Source: Nitrospirota bacterium
Lineage (GTDB): Bacteria; Nitrospirota; Thermodesulfovibrionia; Thermodesulfovibrionales; Dissulfurispiraceae
Assembly (NCBI GenBank): GCA_040752355.1
Contig: JBFMHE010000008.1
Location: 1-64,000, forward strand
Direction of reading: 5' to 3'
DNA: 64,000 nt
The notes beneath the pieces were generated by a model. That model worked only from the letters and a program-made list of their open reading frames with translations. It was not told the DNA's origin and made no database searches. Of this stretch, positions 36,382-44,780 are shown one piece after another. The position numbers and the translations under genes are program-made. How positions within the stretch are numbered: position 1 is the first letter of the stretch; the number at the start of each line of letters is the position of its first letter.

Positions 36382-36786
36382 TCAGGTCCGCTTGTTGCGA
36401 TAGACCGAGGACTTGAAGTGTTCCGGATGGAATGAGGCGAGGCGCACTACTGTGAGCCGGGGAAACCGCCGGCGGATCTCTTCTTCCGAGACGCGCTGAT
36501 CGTATCCCAGGGCGATGACATCGGGCCCGAGCTCGTCCACTATCTCGAAGAGATCGGTGTCGAGGTGCCCGAGAACGACGAGGTCGGCGATGCGGGCGGA
36601 CTCGACATTGGCGCGCCGCTGCTGCTCGTCGTGGGAGGGGAGAAACCCTTTTATCCGTCGTACCGTCTCATCCCGCGCCACGATGACCATCAGCTCATCG
36701 CCGAGGGATTTCGCCTGCTTGAGAAAGTCGAGGTGCCCCGGATGAAAGTGGTCGAAGGTGCCTGCGCAGATAACCTTTCTCCCCAT
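36382..36786 (-). CDS. Cytidylyltransferase-like nucleotidyltransferase
   Basis: The 134-residue protein has the nucleotidyltransferase signature GTFDHFHPGH near residue 8 and a later segment RRIKGFLPSHDEQQRRAN in place of the ISSTx-R site. It resembles the archaeal FAD synthetase and glycerol-3-phosphate cytidylyltransferase group. Which nucleotide is transferred is not clear. GGGAGG sets the start at 36786; in-frame ATGs upstream lack a box. Confidence 0.8.
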   Translation of the reverse strand: MGRKVICAGTFDHFHPGHLDFLKQAKSLGDELMVIVARDETVRRIKGFLPSHDEQQRRANVESARIADLVVLGHLDTDLFEIVDELGPDVIALGYDQRVSEEEIRRRFPRLTVVRLASFHPEHFKSSVYRNKRT

Positions 36787-36995
36787 GAGTTCCCTCCCCA
36801 TGAGTTCAATGATACCAGAAGGGCATACTGCCTGACAATCAAAGGATCGGTCGGCATAAAAGATGTTGACAACCGGCATATTTTGCTCTAAAAGGTAAGT
36901 AGAATGTCAGTAACGAGGGGGACTGCGGCAGCAGGCGCCGCGCCCTGAGCATGCCGCTGTGAAAGGAGCGCCGGCACGAAAAGGAGGGGACGACG

Positions 36996-37232
36996 ATGCG
37001 GCTCGGTGCAGGGCTCAGGATGGAGTGGCTTTTCGGATCGATCTTCGACGCTCGCTTGTCGAGGAGAAGAAGGCGAAAACTGCGCAGGATGCTCAGGAAG
37101 GTCGCACGCGTAGCTCTCCACCTGTCCCTCCTGGGACTGGTCCTCTTCTCGATGTCCGCCTTCCCCCTCGAGACAGGCATGCTGCTCCTCGCCCTCATCT
37201 TCCTCAGCCTGCTGAACAGGGAGCCGGAATAG
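36996..37232 (+). CDS. Small basic membrane protein
   Basis: The 78-residue protein has an Arg/Lys-rich middle (LSRRRRRKLRRMLRKVAR) followed by one or two membrane helices (about 42-72). AAGGAGGGGACG before the ATG is a very strong ribosome-binding site, the main reason to call it. No family is recognised. Confidence 0.6.
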   Translation: MRLGAGLRMEWLFGSIFDARLSRRRRRKLRRMLRKVARVALHLSLLGLVLFSMSAFPLETGMLLLALIFLSLLNREPE

Positions 37233-37259
37233 CATTCAGAATTGGAGAGTCTCAAAACG

Positions 37260-37296
37260 AGAGGGATAGCATCTTAAACGGCGTTATCCCTCTTTT
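37260..37296 (+). terminator. Probable terminator
   Basis: AGAGGGATA (37260-37268) pairs with TATCCCTCT (37285-37293) around a 16-base loop, followed by TTT. Confidence 0.55.
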
Positions 37297-37420
37297 CCCT
37301 TTCCACTTCACGGTTTAGTTCACACCCAGGCTGTTTTTAGATGGAAACGTCTGCGCTATGCTGAGGATGTGCGGTGTCCATCGAAGAAATCGCGGATACG
37401 TTTAACCCTTCCTTTTAGAA

Positions 37421-37449
37421 TTGACTGACTAGCCCATAACTGGTATAGC
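37421..37449 (+). promoter_or_regulatory. Promoter of the DUF6516-type toxin-antitoxin locus
   Basis: TTGACT (37421-37426), a 17-base spacer and TATAGC (37444-37449). The start would be near 37456, only five bases before the ATG at 37461. Confidence 0.6.
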
Positions 37450-37460
37450 AGAACTACTAT

Positions 37461-37747
37461 ATGAGAGCAGAGCTTGTTTTGCACGACAAGGTTAAGAAGC
37501 CGACGGCAGCATTATTGAAATCAAGGGGTGGGCTGTGCCGGCTGTGAAGGGCTCACCCCACGGCTATAAATATTCTCTGGTTTATATCAGGCACGGCAAG
37601 CGCGTTGTGTGCTATGACAACCACGAGGGCAAGGGCGATCACCGGCATTATGGCAATAAAGAAGAGCCGCACAGGTTCAGCGGCATTGACAAGCTTTTTG
37701 AGGACTTTTACAGAGATGTAAGGAGGGCAAGAAAACATGAGAGTTAA
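37461..37747 (+). pseudogene. DUF6516-type toxin gene with a one-base frameshift
   Basis: The start MRAELVLHDKVKKP (37461 onward) and the continuation DGSIIEIKGWAVPAVKGSPH (from about 37502) both match the small DUF6516 family, but they are in different frames. One base is missing at CCGAC near 37500, where CCGGAC would restore the frame. The downstream half (GSPHGYKYSLVYI, GKGDHRHYGNKEEPHRF) is well conserved. The C-terminus overlaps the antitoxin start. A single-base sequencing error would give the same picture. Confidence 0.7.
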
Positions 37748-38117
37748 GAATGTCACCGTAGGGATAAAGAGCGTCGAGGCGATGCTTAGCGAGGCAAAGG
37801 ATGTAATGAAGCGTCTCGATAGCGGGGAGAAAGTGAGAAAAAAGAGACCGGGCGTTTATTTTGAAAACCTTGAGACAATGAGAAAGGCTATTACAGAGGA
37901 AAGGATACGGATCATCAAGGTTATTAAAGAGAGACACCCGGAATCCATCTACGAGCTTGCAAAGATGCTGCATCGGAATATTAAGAACGTTTCTGATGAT
38001 GTCCACTACCTGGCGGGGTTGGGCCTTATCGAGTTGGAAAGAGCGAAAGCCAACGGCAGGGAAAAAAAACTACCCTCTGTGAATTATGACAAGATTCTTC
38101 TGGAGATACCGGTTTAG
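37737..38117 (+). CDS. Helix-turn-helix antitoxin-like protein (partner of the DUF6516-type gene)
   Basis: The 126-residue protein has a C-terminal winged helix (RIIKVIKERHPESIYELAKM, then NIKNVSDDVHYLAGLGLIEL) of the HVO_A0114-like group, which is found beside DUF6516 toxins. Its start overlaps the toxin gene end by 11 bases. It probably represses the shared promoter. It remains intact while its partner is frameshifted. Confidence 0.75.
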   Translation: MRVKNVTVGIKSVEAMLSEAKDVMKRLDSGEKVRKKRPGVYFENLETMRKAITEERIRIIKVIKERHPESIYELAKMLHRNIKNVSDDVHYLAGLGLIELERAKANGREKKLPSVNYDKILLEIPV

Positions 38118-38251
38118 GAAAGACAGCAACGGTGCAAGAAAGGCATTAGTTGATAAATGTGCCCGTACTCTTTTTATAAAGCGACTCGAAGTGAAGATAG
38201 CCTGAAAAACCGCAGATCAGCTATAATTCAAGGAAACGGAGGTGAATAACA

Positions 38252-38461
38252 ATGAAAAAAGAATTCACCGTAATTATCGAACAGGATGAACAGGGATATT
38301 TTATTGCGGAAGTCCCTGAGCTTGCAGGATGCCATACACAGGCAAAGTCTCTTGACGTGCTCCTTGAACGGACAAAAGAGGCAATTCAACTCTGCCTTGA
38401 AGTGTATGGGAGAAAATCTCCTAAGACACATCTCGTCGGCGTTCAGAAAGTAGCGGTATGA
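38252..38461 (+). CDS. hicB: HicB-family antitoxin
   Basis: The 69-residue protein is the small HicB form, essentially the degenerate RNase-H-like fold: FTVIIEQDEQGYFIAEVPEL, then GCHTQAKSLDVLLERTKEAI. There is no DNA-binding tail. ACGGAGGTGA precedes the ATG and TATAAT at 38222 is a likely -10 box. Its stop overlaps hicA by four bases, so the pair is coupled with antitoxin first. Confidence 0.9.
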   Translation: MKKEFTVIIEQDEQGYFIAEVPELAGCHTQAKSLDVLLERTKEAIQLCLEVYGRKSPKTHLVGVQKVAV

Positions 38462-38682
38462 GCCAATACCCCTCCCTTACCGGGAAGCAGCTCATCTCCC
38501 TATTGAAAAAAAAGGGTTTTGTTGCTACCAGACAAAAGGGAAGCCATGTATTTTTGCAGCACCCTGATGGAAGGGCAACAGTAGTGCCGGTCCACTCTGG
38601 TGAAAGTATTGGACCGGGACTGTTATCAAAGATCCTGAGGGATGTTGAAATGACGAGAAATGAATTGATAAAGAGCCGATAA
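38458..38682 (+). CDS. hicA: HicA-family mRNA interferase toxin
   Basis: The 74-residue protein has the HicA dsRBD-like fold: GKQLISLLKKKGF, then the catalytic-His segment KGSHVFLQHPDG and the VPVHSGESIGPGLLSKIL tail. The catalytic His (GSH) is present. It cleaves mRNA when free from HicB. Confidence 0.9.
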   Translation: MSQYPSLTGKQLISLLKKKGFVATRQKGSHVFLQHPDGRATVVPVHSGESIGPGLLSKILRDVEMTRNELIKSR

Positions 38683-39008
38683 AACGGTAAATCCCACCCG
38701 CCGCTCCGCAGCTACGAGGGTTACCCGCAGTCCTCGCTCAGTCATTTTGCTTGTGATCCTGTCATGCACCTTACAAAGAGTGCCTTCATGATCCTTTGAC
38801 TCCGCACGGAACATTCCGGCACGGGCAAGGGCAAGGGTCCGGTCGATTCGACCTCATGCCAGGGGAAGCACATGCCCTCGCTCCTCCAGAGCCTGCCCCG
38901 TAATTATTTAATACGGGGCTTGTCCTTTTACCCGCCGATTAGTGTGGCGGGTGCTTTGTAAAGCTTCCGCGATGCTTTCAGCAAGTCTCGGCCAAGCGCC
39001 GGATATGA
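38683..39008. other. Gene-free stretch between hicA and the IS remnant
   Basis: No supported gene. It holds a hairpin GCCCCGTA/TACGGGGC (38895-38902 with 38912-38919), terminator-like but with few T, and a CCCGCC/GGCGGG hairpin at about 38931. A 62-codon ORF on the minus strand has no recognisable family. This may be decayed mobile-element sequence. Confidence 0.5.
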
Positions 39009-39377
39009 TTTCAAATTGACAAAGCGCAGGAGGACAAGAAGGAGGCAATGAAGAAAGCCTCTTCAGTAGTGGAAAAGCTCAAAGCGATGAAGCTGGGCAA
39101 GGCAGCGGAGATCGTCAAAGAGGGCATAGAGGAGACATTACGGTATTATCATTTCCCGAGCGAGCAGTGGAGGAAGATACGGATGAATAATTCTCTTGAG
39201 CGGATCATGAAAGAAATTAGGCGGCGCACACGGGTAGTCGGATCGTTTCCTGACGGCAACTCCGCCCTGATGCTCGTAGCGGCACGGCTCAGGCATATCG
39301 CCAGTACGAAGTGGGGACTGAAGCAGTATCTGAAAGTGGACCGGCTCGATGAGCAGGCCAGGGAGTTAGCAGCTTAA
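39009..39377 (+). pseudogene. C-terminal fragment of an IS256-family (Mutator) transposase
   Basis: About 120 residues remain of a ~400-residue transposase. The part present is the conserved end: AEIVKEGIEETLRYYHFPSE, NNSLERIMKEIRRRTRVVGSF, PDGNSALMLVAARLRHIAST. The catalytic Glu region may be retained, but the first two Asp residues are gone. The frame is closed by TGA at 39006 with no transposase homology before it. Confidence 0.85.
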
Positions 39378-39407
39378 GGCACGGCCACATTGAGGGCACC
39401 ATTAAAA

Positions 39408-39431
39408 GTGCGAAAAATTCTTGACACTATC
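39408..39431 (+). repeat. Right terminal inverted repeat of the IS256-family remnant
   Basis: GTGCGAAAAATTCTTGACAC-TATC is the characteristic IS256-type terminus and sits 31 bases after the transposase stop. Confidence 0.8.
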
Positions 39432-39533
39432 ACAGACTCTCCATCCACCCGATGAACCAAATTATACCATAACATGCTGATGGTAAAGGAGATTAAAGAG
39501 AGGTGAATTGTTGAAAATGAAGGATGGAATAAG

Positions 39534-39606
<73 letters not shown>

Positions 39607-39662
39607 GAACAATCCAAGTTTGTTACCTTACACCGGAACGAACGAAAATCAATAAATAGTTA

Positions 39663-39908
39663 CTACAAAATCCCTTGTGCTTTAAGCTCTAAGCGGCCTT
39701 TAACTGATTTAAAATGCTTTTCCCGCCGCACTGCTTCAGCGCGTGTCTGGTACACTTCTTTATAAACCAATCGCCACGGCCGTTGATTTCTTGTTGAGAG
39801 ACTTTTGCCATTATTGTGCTCTCCAAGTCTCTTCTCCAAATCCGAGGTCTGGCCTACGTACGAGGTTCCCGTTGCATCGCTCTTGAGAATATATACAACG
39901 TAGGGCAT
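39663..39908 (-). CDS. Single-domain GIY-YIG nuclease
   Basis: The 81-residue protein is one GIY-YIG domain: YVVYILKSDATGTSYVGQT (the Y...Y-V-G core), then LEKRLGEHNNG with the catalytic Arg, and the C-terminal YQTRAEAVRREKHFKS segment with the catalytic Glu. These small proteins have no assigned target. It is encoded between a tRNA remnant (3 bases upstream) and an intact tRNA-Ala (56 bases downstream), all on one strand, which recalls homing-type behaviour at a tRNA gene. Confidence 0.88.
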   Translation of the reverse strand: MPYVVYILKSDATGTSYVGQTSDLEKRLGEHNNGKSLSTRNQRPWRLVYKEVYQTRAEAVRREKHFKSVKGRLELKAQGIL

Positions 39909-39910
39909 GC

Positions 39911-39975
39911 GAAACGGATTGAGGCCAACCGTCGACCTGTCGATACGACCGCTCTCCCAGCTGAGCTACAGCCCC
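39911..39975 (-). pseudogene. Degenerate tRNA remnant
   Basis: The first 26 bases match the neighbouring tRNA-Ala exactly (GGGGCTGTAGCTCAGCTGGG, then AGAGCG), and a later GGTCGACGGTT block also matches. The anticodon arm does not pair as 5 bp with a 7-base loop, and the T-arm and acceptor 3' side are lost. It runs straight into the GIY-YIG start codon. Confidence 0.75.
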
Positions 39976-40109
39976 GAGATATATAAATTATCATCTTGCC
40001 AGGTATGATGTCAACAGAGCGTTGACAAAGGATTCTATCCGTGCTACTAAGAAAGTAGCATCCGCTGCGATGCCGTTCTGCACCATTTTCCATCTGAAGG
40101 AGGCTCCTC

Positions 40110-40292
40110 ATGCAACGGTATACGCCGCTCTTTTCCCTGCTCGTCGCCGGCATGCTCATCATGAACGGTGCCGCCTGCGAGAAGAAAGGTCCGGCAGAGC
40201 GCGCCGGAGAGAAGATCGATGAGGGAGTGGAGAAGGCCGGGGAGCGCGCCGAGGAGGCGGGCGAGAAGGTGAAGAAGGAGCTCGAGAAGTAG
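40110..40292 (+). CDS. Small charged lipoprotein
   Basis: The 60-residue protein has a lipoprotein signal (cleavage before C23, NGAAC). Its tail is an amphipathic helix of repeated Glu-Lys-Ala units (AGEKIDEGVEKAGERAEEAG), similar to entericidin-like or YtxH-like tails. GAAGGAGGC precedes the ATG. Confidence 0.65.
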   Translation: MQRYTPLFSLLVAGMLIMNGAACEKKGPAERAGEKIDEGVEKAGERAEEAGEKVKKELEK

Positions 40293-40336
40293 GCGCGCAC
40301 GGCAGCAGCTCTCCCGGGCTCGTCTGCACCGGCTCC

Positions 40337-41542
40337 TTAATAAACCACGTTCAGCACTTCATCGATGCGCTGCAGCGCCTGGAGCATGCATGCCGCTTCA
40401 CCGGGAGAGAGCGCCTTGCCTCCGCCTGACTCGAGCACCCCGGCAACGCCGTCGAAGGCCTCCTTCACATTGAGATCGTTATCCATTCCCGCCACGAAGG
40501 CGGCCTCGACCCGGTTGACCAGGGGACATGCCGCTGGCTTCGGGCCGGCCCGCTTTTCCGTCTTCTTTACGTATGTCTTGAATCGGCGCAGCCTGTTTGC
40601 AACCTCTTCCATGGCCCGGTCCGAATAGTTCAGCCGCGTCCGGTAATGGCCATAGATGAGGAAGAACCGTATTTCGCTGAGCGAATATCCCCGCTCCTGA
40701 AGCGTTTCTGTGTAAAGGATGTTCCCCTTGCTCTTCGACATCTTATGGCCGTCGACATAAAGATGGTGACCGTGGAGCCAGAAGCGCGCCATCGGATAGG
40801 GCCTGATCGTCTCGAGAATAGCGAGGTTGTAGTCGTGGTGCCTGAAGAGATTGTCGATCCCCCCGCAGTAGATCGAGAGCGTCTCATCGAAGCAGTCGCT
40901 GATCATGCTCGGGTCCTGTATATTCCATGACGGCCTTCCCCTCCCGATCGCCGTCTTCCAGGCGCCGTGCGGCGTCCCGTGCCAGAGAATGAAATCGCCG
41001 AGGTTCCACTGCATGCCGGGATAGGTATCCCGGTGGAAGCGGCGCTTTCTTTTCGGCCATCGGGACATATCGAGGCCGTAGAGCTTGCCGAAGCCGGGGA
41101 AGGTGAGGGGATCGAAGTAGACGCTTCCCTTATACCAATAGGCGCTGCCGCGGTCGAGGAGCTCTTGAATGATCTCGACCGCCTTCTCCACATGCTCCGA
41201 GGCGCGGGGGAGGTAGTCGGGCATCTTTATCCGGAGCTGCTCCATCTCTCTGCAGAAGGTGCGGATGTTCTTCTCCGTAAGGGCGCGCACGGTGGTCTTC
41301 TTCTCCCGGGCCGCCTTGTATGCCTTGTCCTCCACATCGGTGAAATTCATGCCCCGCCGCACGGCGCATCCCTTGTACTCGAGATAGCGCACGACGATAT
41401 CCTCGAAGAGAAAGGTCCTGAAATTGCCGATATGCGACCGCTGGTAGACCGAGGGGCCGCAGGTGAACATGGTGACCACCTTCTTGCTGACAGGGTGGAA
41501 GGTCTCGAGTCTTCTTCCCAGGGTGTTGAAAAGTTTCAACAT
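40337..41542 (-). CDS. Cysteinyl-tRNA synthetase paralogue lacking two zinc ligands
   Basis: The 401-residue class I synthetase has the CysRS first zinc Cys (C28 in FTCGPSVYQ), the HIGH-type H37-I-G-N and KMSKS at 267-271. In CysRS the site is completed by Cys (WHIECSAM), His and Glu (FPHHENE). Here the segments read WNIQDPSM and FRHHDYN, so Cys becomes D210 and Glu becomes N239. It is also ~60 residues short of typical CysRS, ending in the helical domain. Canonical cysteine recognition is doubtful; another amino acid or a non-tRNA substrate is possible. Confidence 0.8.
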   Translation of the reverse strand: MLKLFNTLGRRLETFHPVSKKVVTMFTCGPSVYQRSHIGNFRTFLFEDIVVRYLEYKGCAVRRGMNFTDVEDKAYKAAREKKTTVRALTEKNIRTFCREMEQLRIKMPDYLPRASEHVEKAVEIIQELLDRGSAYWYKGSVYFDPLTFPGFGKLYGLDMSRWPKRKRRFHRDTYPGMQWNLGDFILWHGTPHGAWKTAIGRGRPSWNIQDPSMISDCFDETLSIYCGGIDNLFRHHDYNLAILETIRPYPMARFWLHGHHLYVDGHKMSKSKGNILYTETLQERGYSLSEIRFFLIYGHYRTRLNYSDRAMEEVANRLRRFKTYVKKTEKRAGPKPAACPLVNRVEAAFVAGMDNDLNVKEAFDGVAGVLESGGGKALSPGEAACMLQALQRIDEVLNVVY

Positions 41543-41558
41543 ACGACCTCTCTTTATT

Positions 41559-42944
41559 TTATTCTACCGTGACTTTTTTCCAAAGTCCGCTGCGAAACCG
41601 TGCCGCCATCAGCATGCCCTGGATCACCATGGAGACCACCATCGCCGTCCAGACCCCGGGAGCGCCGAAGTCGAGGACGATGGCCGCAAGATACGCCAGG
41701 GGCAGCCTGATGAACCACATCGCGATGATGATCACCCACATGGTCCCTTTCGTATCTCCCGCGCCCTGGAGCCCTCCCCCGAGGATGGCGCTCAGGGCCA
41801 TGAAGGGTTCGGAGAGCATGGTGATCCTCAGGTAGCGCGTCGTCTCTTCGAGCACGGCGGGGCTGTTGGTCACGAGGGCGGCGAACCGCTCTGCCCCTAT
41901 GAATATTATAAGCGCCATCGAGCTTACGAGCGCTATCCCGACTGCCGCCATGTGCCATCCCGCCTTCTCCGCCCGCACGACCTGCCGGGCGCCGAGATTC
42001 TGTCCCACGAGCACCGAAGCGGCCATATTGAGCGCAAACGCGGGGAGATAGATGATCGCTTCGATCCTGAGGCCGTTCGTCAATGAGGCGAGGGCGGTAA
42101 TGCTCCCCTCATCGAGCCGGCTCAGGACGTTGTAGAGGACGATGCTCCCGGCGTTCCAGGCGATCTGGAGCATGGCCGCCGGCCAGCTGAGCCTGAATAC
42201 TCTCTTGATGACGGAAGCCGACACCCTCCAGGGTCCCTCGTAGAGCGCCCGCCACCGGCTGAAAGCGAAGAGGCCGAAGTTGATGAGCATGCCGGCGGTC
42301 ATGGCGAGGGCCGTCGAAAGGGCGATGCCGACATGGCCGAGCGCGGGAACGGAAAAGAGGCCGAGGGCGAAAACGAAATTCCCGACGATGTTGATGACGC
42401 TCACAAAGAACATGGTGAAGAGCGTCTTCTTCACCTCGCCGCTCGAGCGGAATACGGCGTTGGTAATGATTACTATGTAATTCGGCCCTACGGCAAGGGC
42501 ATAGATGCGGAGGAAGTCCTCGGCGATCTTCCTGATGTCCGGAGGAAAGCCCGCAAGGACCACGATATCGCGGTACAGGAGGAGCCCTGCAGCCGTTATC
42601 GCGGCAGCAGCGAGCAGGCTGAACAGGAGCGACTGGCGGGCAAGGCCCACCGCCTCATCGAAATTGCCGGCGCCGAGGGCGCGCGAAAGGAGCGCCACCG
42701 TGCCGATGCTGATCGCGTTGGCGATGATGATGATCAGGAAGAATATCTGGCTGACGAACCCTACGGCCGCCTGCACCGGCGGGCCGATGAATCCCGCTAC
42801 GTAGACATCGGCCAGTCCCACGAGGAAATTGAAGACCATGATGAGCAGCATGGGCCACGAGAGCTGCCAGATAGTCGTCCGCAAGCTCCCTTCAGTAAGG
42901 TTGACCGTCCTCTCCTTCAGTGCTCTTCTCCTCCACGGCAGCAC
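41559..42944 (-). CDS. MATE-family multidrug/cation exporter
   Basis: About 461 residues with twelve membrane helices in two similar halves. Typical features are LTEGSLRTTIWQLSWPMLL at the start, the SRALGAGNFDEA motif of the first half and VGQNLGARQ of the second. It exports drugs or metabolites in exchange for Na+ or H+. The start is uncertain: GTG at 42944 is chosen for family-like length, but no good ribosome-binding site is seen, and the frame opens as far as TTG at 43052. Confidence 0.85.
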   Translation of the reverse strand: MLPWRRRALKERTVNLTEGSLRTTIWQLSWPMLLIMVFNFLVGLADVYVAGFIGPPVQAAVGFVSQIFFLIIIIANAISIGTVALLSRALGAGNFDEAVGLARQSLLFSLLAAAAITAAGLLLYRDIVVLAGFPPDIRKIAEDFLRIYALAVGPNYIVIITNAVFRSSGEVKKTLFTMFFVSVINIVGNFVFALGLFSVPALGHVGIALSTALAMTAGMLINFGLFAFSRWRALYEGPWRVSASVIKRVFRLSWPAAMLQIAWNAGSIVLYNVLSRLDEGSITALASLTNGLRIEAIIYLPAFALNMAASVLVGQNLGARQVVRAEKAGWHMAAVGIALVSSMALIIFIGAERFAALVTNSPAVLEETTRYLRITMLSEPFMALSAILGGGLQGAGDTKGTMWVIIIAMWFIRLPLAYLAAIVLDFGAPGVWTAMVVSMVIQGMLMAARFRSGLWKKVTVE

Positions 42945-43155
42945 GAACGGCGTGCAGCAGGATACGCCCTCCTCCAATCTTACCAGGTAATCGTACCGGC
43001 CAGGTAATCGTGCCGGTCCGGCCGGGTCGCCGGGTTGGATACTGAGGGCCAACAGGGTATCCTACCAGAAATCACCTGCGCGCTGCGGGAAGCGGGGAGC
43101 TGAGGGGTTGCCAAGAATGAGCACGGTGCTATGATTGAGATAAGGGGAGGAACCG

Positions 43156-43512
43156 ATGAGACCTTACCATTACCGTGCCGTGACAATCATGCTTGCGGTT
43201 GCCGTGCTTGTCTGTACTGCATCCGCCGGGTCGCTGGGATACCTGAGCATACCGTGCGGCGGCCCGGTTGCGGGCGGCGGTCCTGTTCCCGTCTATGCGG
43301 ACCCCGACGAAGTGAAGCGGAGCATCTTCCTCAGCGACAGGGAATCGGCAGCGGGCTGTGAAGCGCTGGACAATACCCCTGTCGAGATCTTCGAGGAGGA
43401 CCGCGTCGAGGTGGAGTTCCGGGGCGTCTACGTGAAAGTGCATGTCCTGGAGGGAGACTGCAAATATAATTTTTCAGGTAATTTGAGAAAAGAGAAAAAA
43501 GAGGTCTATTGA
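43156..43512 (+). CDS. Secreted protein of unknown function, 3' end probably altered by the prophage
   Basis: The 118-residue protein has a signal peptide (about 1-24) and a cysteine-containing, Asp/Glu-rich body. GGGGAGGAACC precedes the ATG. Base composition switches from GC-rich to AT-rich near 43465, and the last ~15 residues (after VLEGDCKY) are encoded by sequence that looks like the phage left end, so the native C-terminus may have been replaced. Confidence 0.6.
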   Translation: MRPYHYRAVTIMLAVAVLVCTASAGSLGYLSIPCGGPVAGGGPVPVYADPDEVKRSIFLSDRESAAGCEALDNTPVEIFEEDRVEVEFRGVYVKVHVLEGDCKYNFSGNLRKEKKEVY

Positions 43513-43617
43513 AGGTAAGTACCTAAGTTATAAAAAAAAAGGATATCCGGGGTCTCGGAATCCAGTTTGAGAAAAAATGCCAGTTTTACCACCTATTTAC
43601 CACCCAAAATGAGAAAT
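43482..43617 (+). repeat. Repeated TTTGAGAAAA motifs at the presumed prophage left end
   Basis: TTTGAGAAAA occurs at 43482 and 43566, with a related AATGAGAAAT at 43608, all in one orientation. Mu-like phages carry several transposase-binding sites just inside each end, so these are candidates. TTTACCACC also occurs twice between the second and third copies. Confidence 0.4.
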
Positions 43618-43653
43618 TAAAAGGGGCTGCAACAGGGCTTTAAAAAGGGCGCG

Positions 43654-43673
43654 AATACATTAATTAATGTATT
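43654..43673. terminator. 20-base perfect palindrome at the end of the leftward cargo genes
   Basis: AATACATTAATTAATGTATT followed by TTTTATAT overlaps the first bases of the convergent stop region. It could form an AT-rich terminator or a protein-binding site. Confidence 0.4.
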
Positions 43674-43674
43674 T

Positions 43675-44094
43675 TTATATCGGGCGCGATCCCTTAATTT
43701 TTTCCGGCCGCATGGTCCATACCATTATCCCGTAGCGCTCCGATACCGATCTCAGCCGCCTCATTTCACGCTCGCCACCCCCTCTCTCAATGATGAGGAC
43801 AACAGCTGGCCGCTTCCCCGTCTTCAGGGAATAGTACAGGCTCTGACCGATCGCCTCGGCCCACTTCGGCGCGAAATCGAACTCTACAGCATACTCTTCC
43901 GTCAGGCAGTCCACCCTGGCTCCATCATCGAGCACGTATTCCAGGGTGCCATTATGTGCAGTGCACCAGGCCTCCTGGTATTCACGTTCCTTGTGCCGAT
44001 GAGCGGCAAAGGAGTAGTTACCGAAACACAATAAAAGAATGAGCAGCGGTATAACTATCCATCTGTTCATTTCGCGGGCGCGATCTTTTTTCAA
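43675..44094 (-). CDS. Secreted nuclease-like (possible PD-(D/E)XK) phage cargo protein
   Basis: The 139-residue protein has an N-terminal signal or anchor (about 11-29), then a compact domain: GARVDCLTEEYAVEFDFAPK, then WAEAIGQSLYYSLKTGKRPAVV. The D...ExD...K spacing and following helix resemble PD-(D/E)XK endonuclease-fold proteins. Metal-dependent nuclease activity in the envelope is an inference. It overlaps the upstream lipoprotein gene by four bases, so the two are coupled. Confidence 0.6.
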   Translation of the reverse strand: MKKDRAREMNRWIVIPLLILLLCFGNYSFAAHRHKEREYQEAWCTAHNGTLEYVLDDGARVDCLTEEYAVEFDFAPKWAEAIGQSLYYSLKTGKRPAVVLIIERGGGEREMRRLRSVSERYGIMVWTMRPEKIKGSRPI

Positions 44095-44756
44095 AGACCG
44101 ATCACTCCCTTGGCCTTCTCCTTCTCATCAGGTCGGCTTTTCTTTACCGGGGCATTACTCTCTGCTGCTTCACCCTCAAAAGCAATAGAGAAGAATTCTC
44201 TGAAAGCTGGCCGGGCTGTCGTGGGCCTATCCTGAGAAAAAGTCCCTTCCACATAGGTCTTGCTTGAATTAATACGAACAGCTACCTTTTGTGCGCTGAT
44301 CATCTTTTGCAAAAGCGCCTTATCCATTAAATATTGCTTTACAGACCAGTTTGAGGGTGGAAGATAAAAGCCTGGCAAAATAACTTTAGGTGAGTAAGCG
44401 GGTGGGAGATAGACCCCTTCGGTAGAGGAGATATCCGTCATTGAATCAATCGATACAAGTTTTAAAATTTCTCCGTCGATATTCAAGAGCAAGGACGGCT
44501 CTGAAAAGTAAAAGACCCCTTGGACCATAGCAATCAATATAATCTGATCACCTGGCATCGTAGAGCGCCGCTGCAGCCCCAGCTTAAAAGCGCACCCGCT
44601 CAGAGATGCTTCTTTGCATATCCATGCTGGCTCCATAGTAATTTCCGTGGCCCCATCAAATTCAGACTGAGCGGTCTTTATAGCGCCGGGCATTGACACA
44701 CAGCCGAGGACAGCAAGAGTGATAATCAGTACGGCGGATGCTTTTACGGTGCTCAT
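44091..44756 (-). CDS. Lipoprotein of unknown function (phage cargo)
   Basis: The 221-residue protein has a lipoprotein signal with LAVLGC (C19). The mature part is beta-rich without recognisable family and ends in a Lys/Glu-rich tail. It is coupled by a four-base overlap to the nuclease-like gene. Both lie outside the repressor, a usual place for lysogenic-conversion genes. Confidence 0.6.
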   Translation of the reverse strand: MSTVKASAVLIITLAVLGCVSMPGAIKTAQSEFDGATEITMEPAWICKEASLSGCAFKLGLQRRSTMPGDQIILIAMVQGVFYFSEPSLLLNIDGEILKLVSIDSMTDISSTEGVYLPPAYSPKVILPGFYLPPSNWSVKQYLMDKALLQKMISAQKVAVRINSSKTYVEGTFSQDRPTTARPAFREFFSIAFEGEAAESNAPVKKSRPDEKEKAKGVIGL

Positions 44757-44780
44757 AACTCCCCCTCTTAGAATATCGGT

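Larger units (their letters stand above)
39009..39431 (+). mobile_element. IS256-family insertion-sequence remnant (right end only)
   Basis: Holds the transposase C-terminus and a right inverted repeat. No matching left repeat is seen in the 700 bases upstream. Confidence 0.8.
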
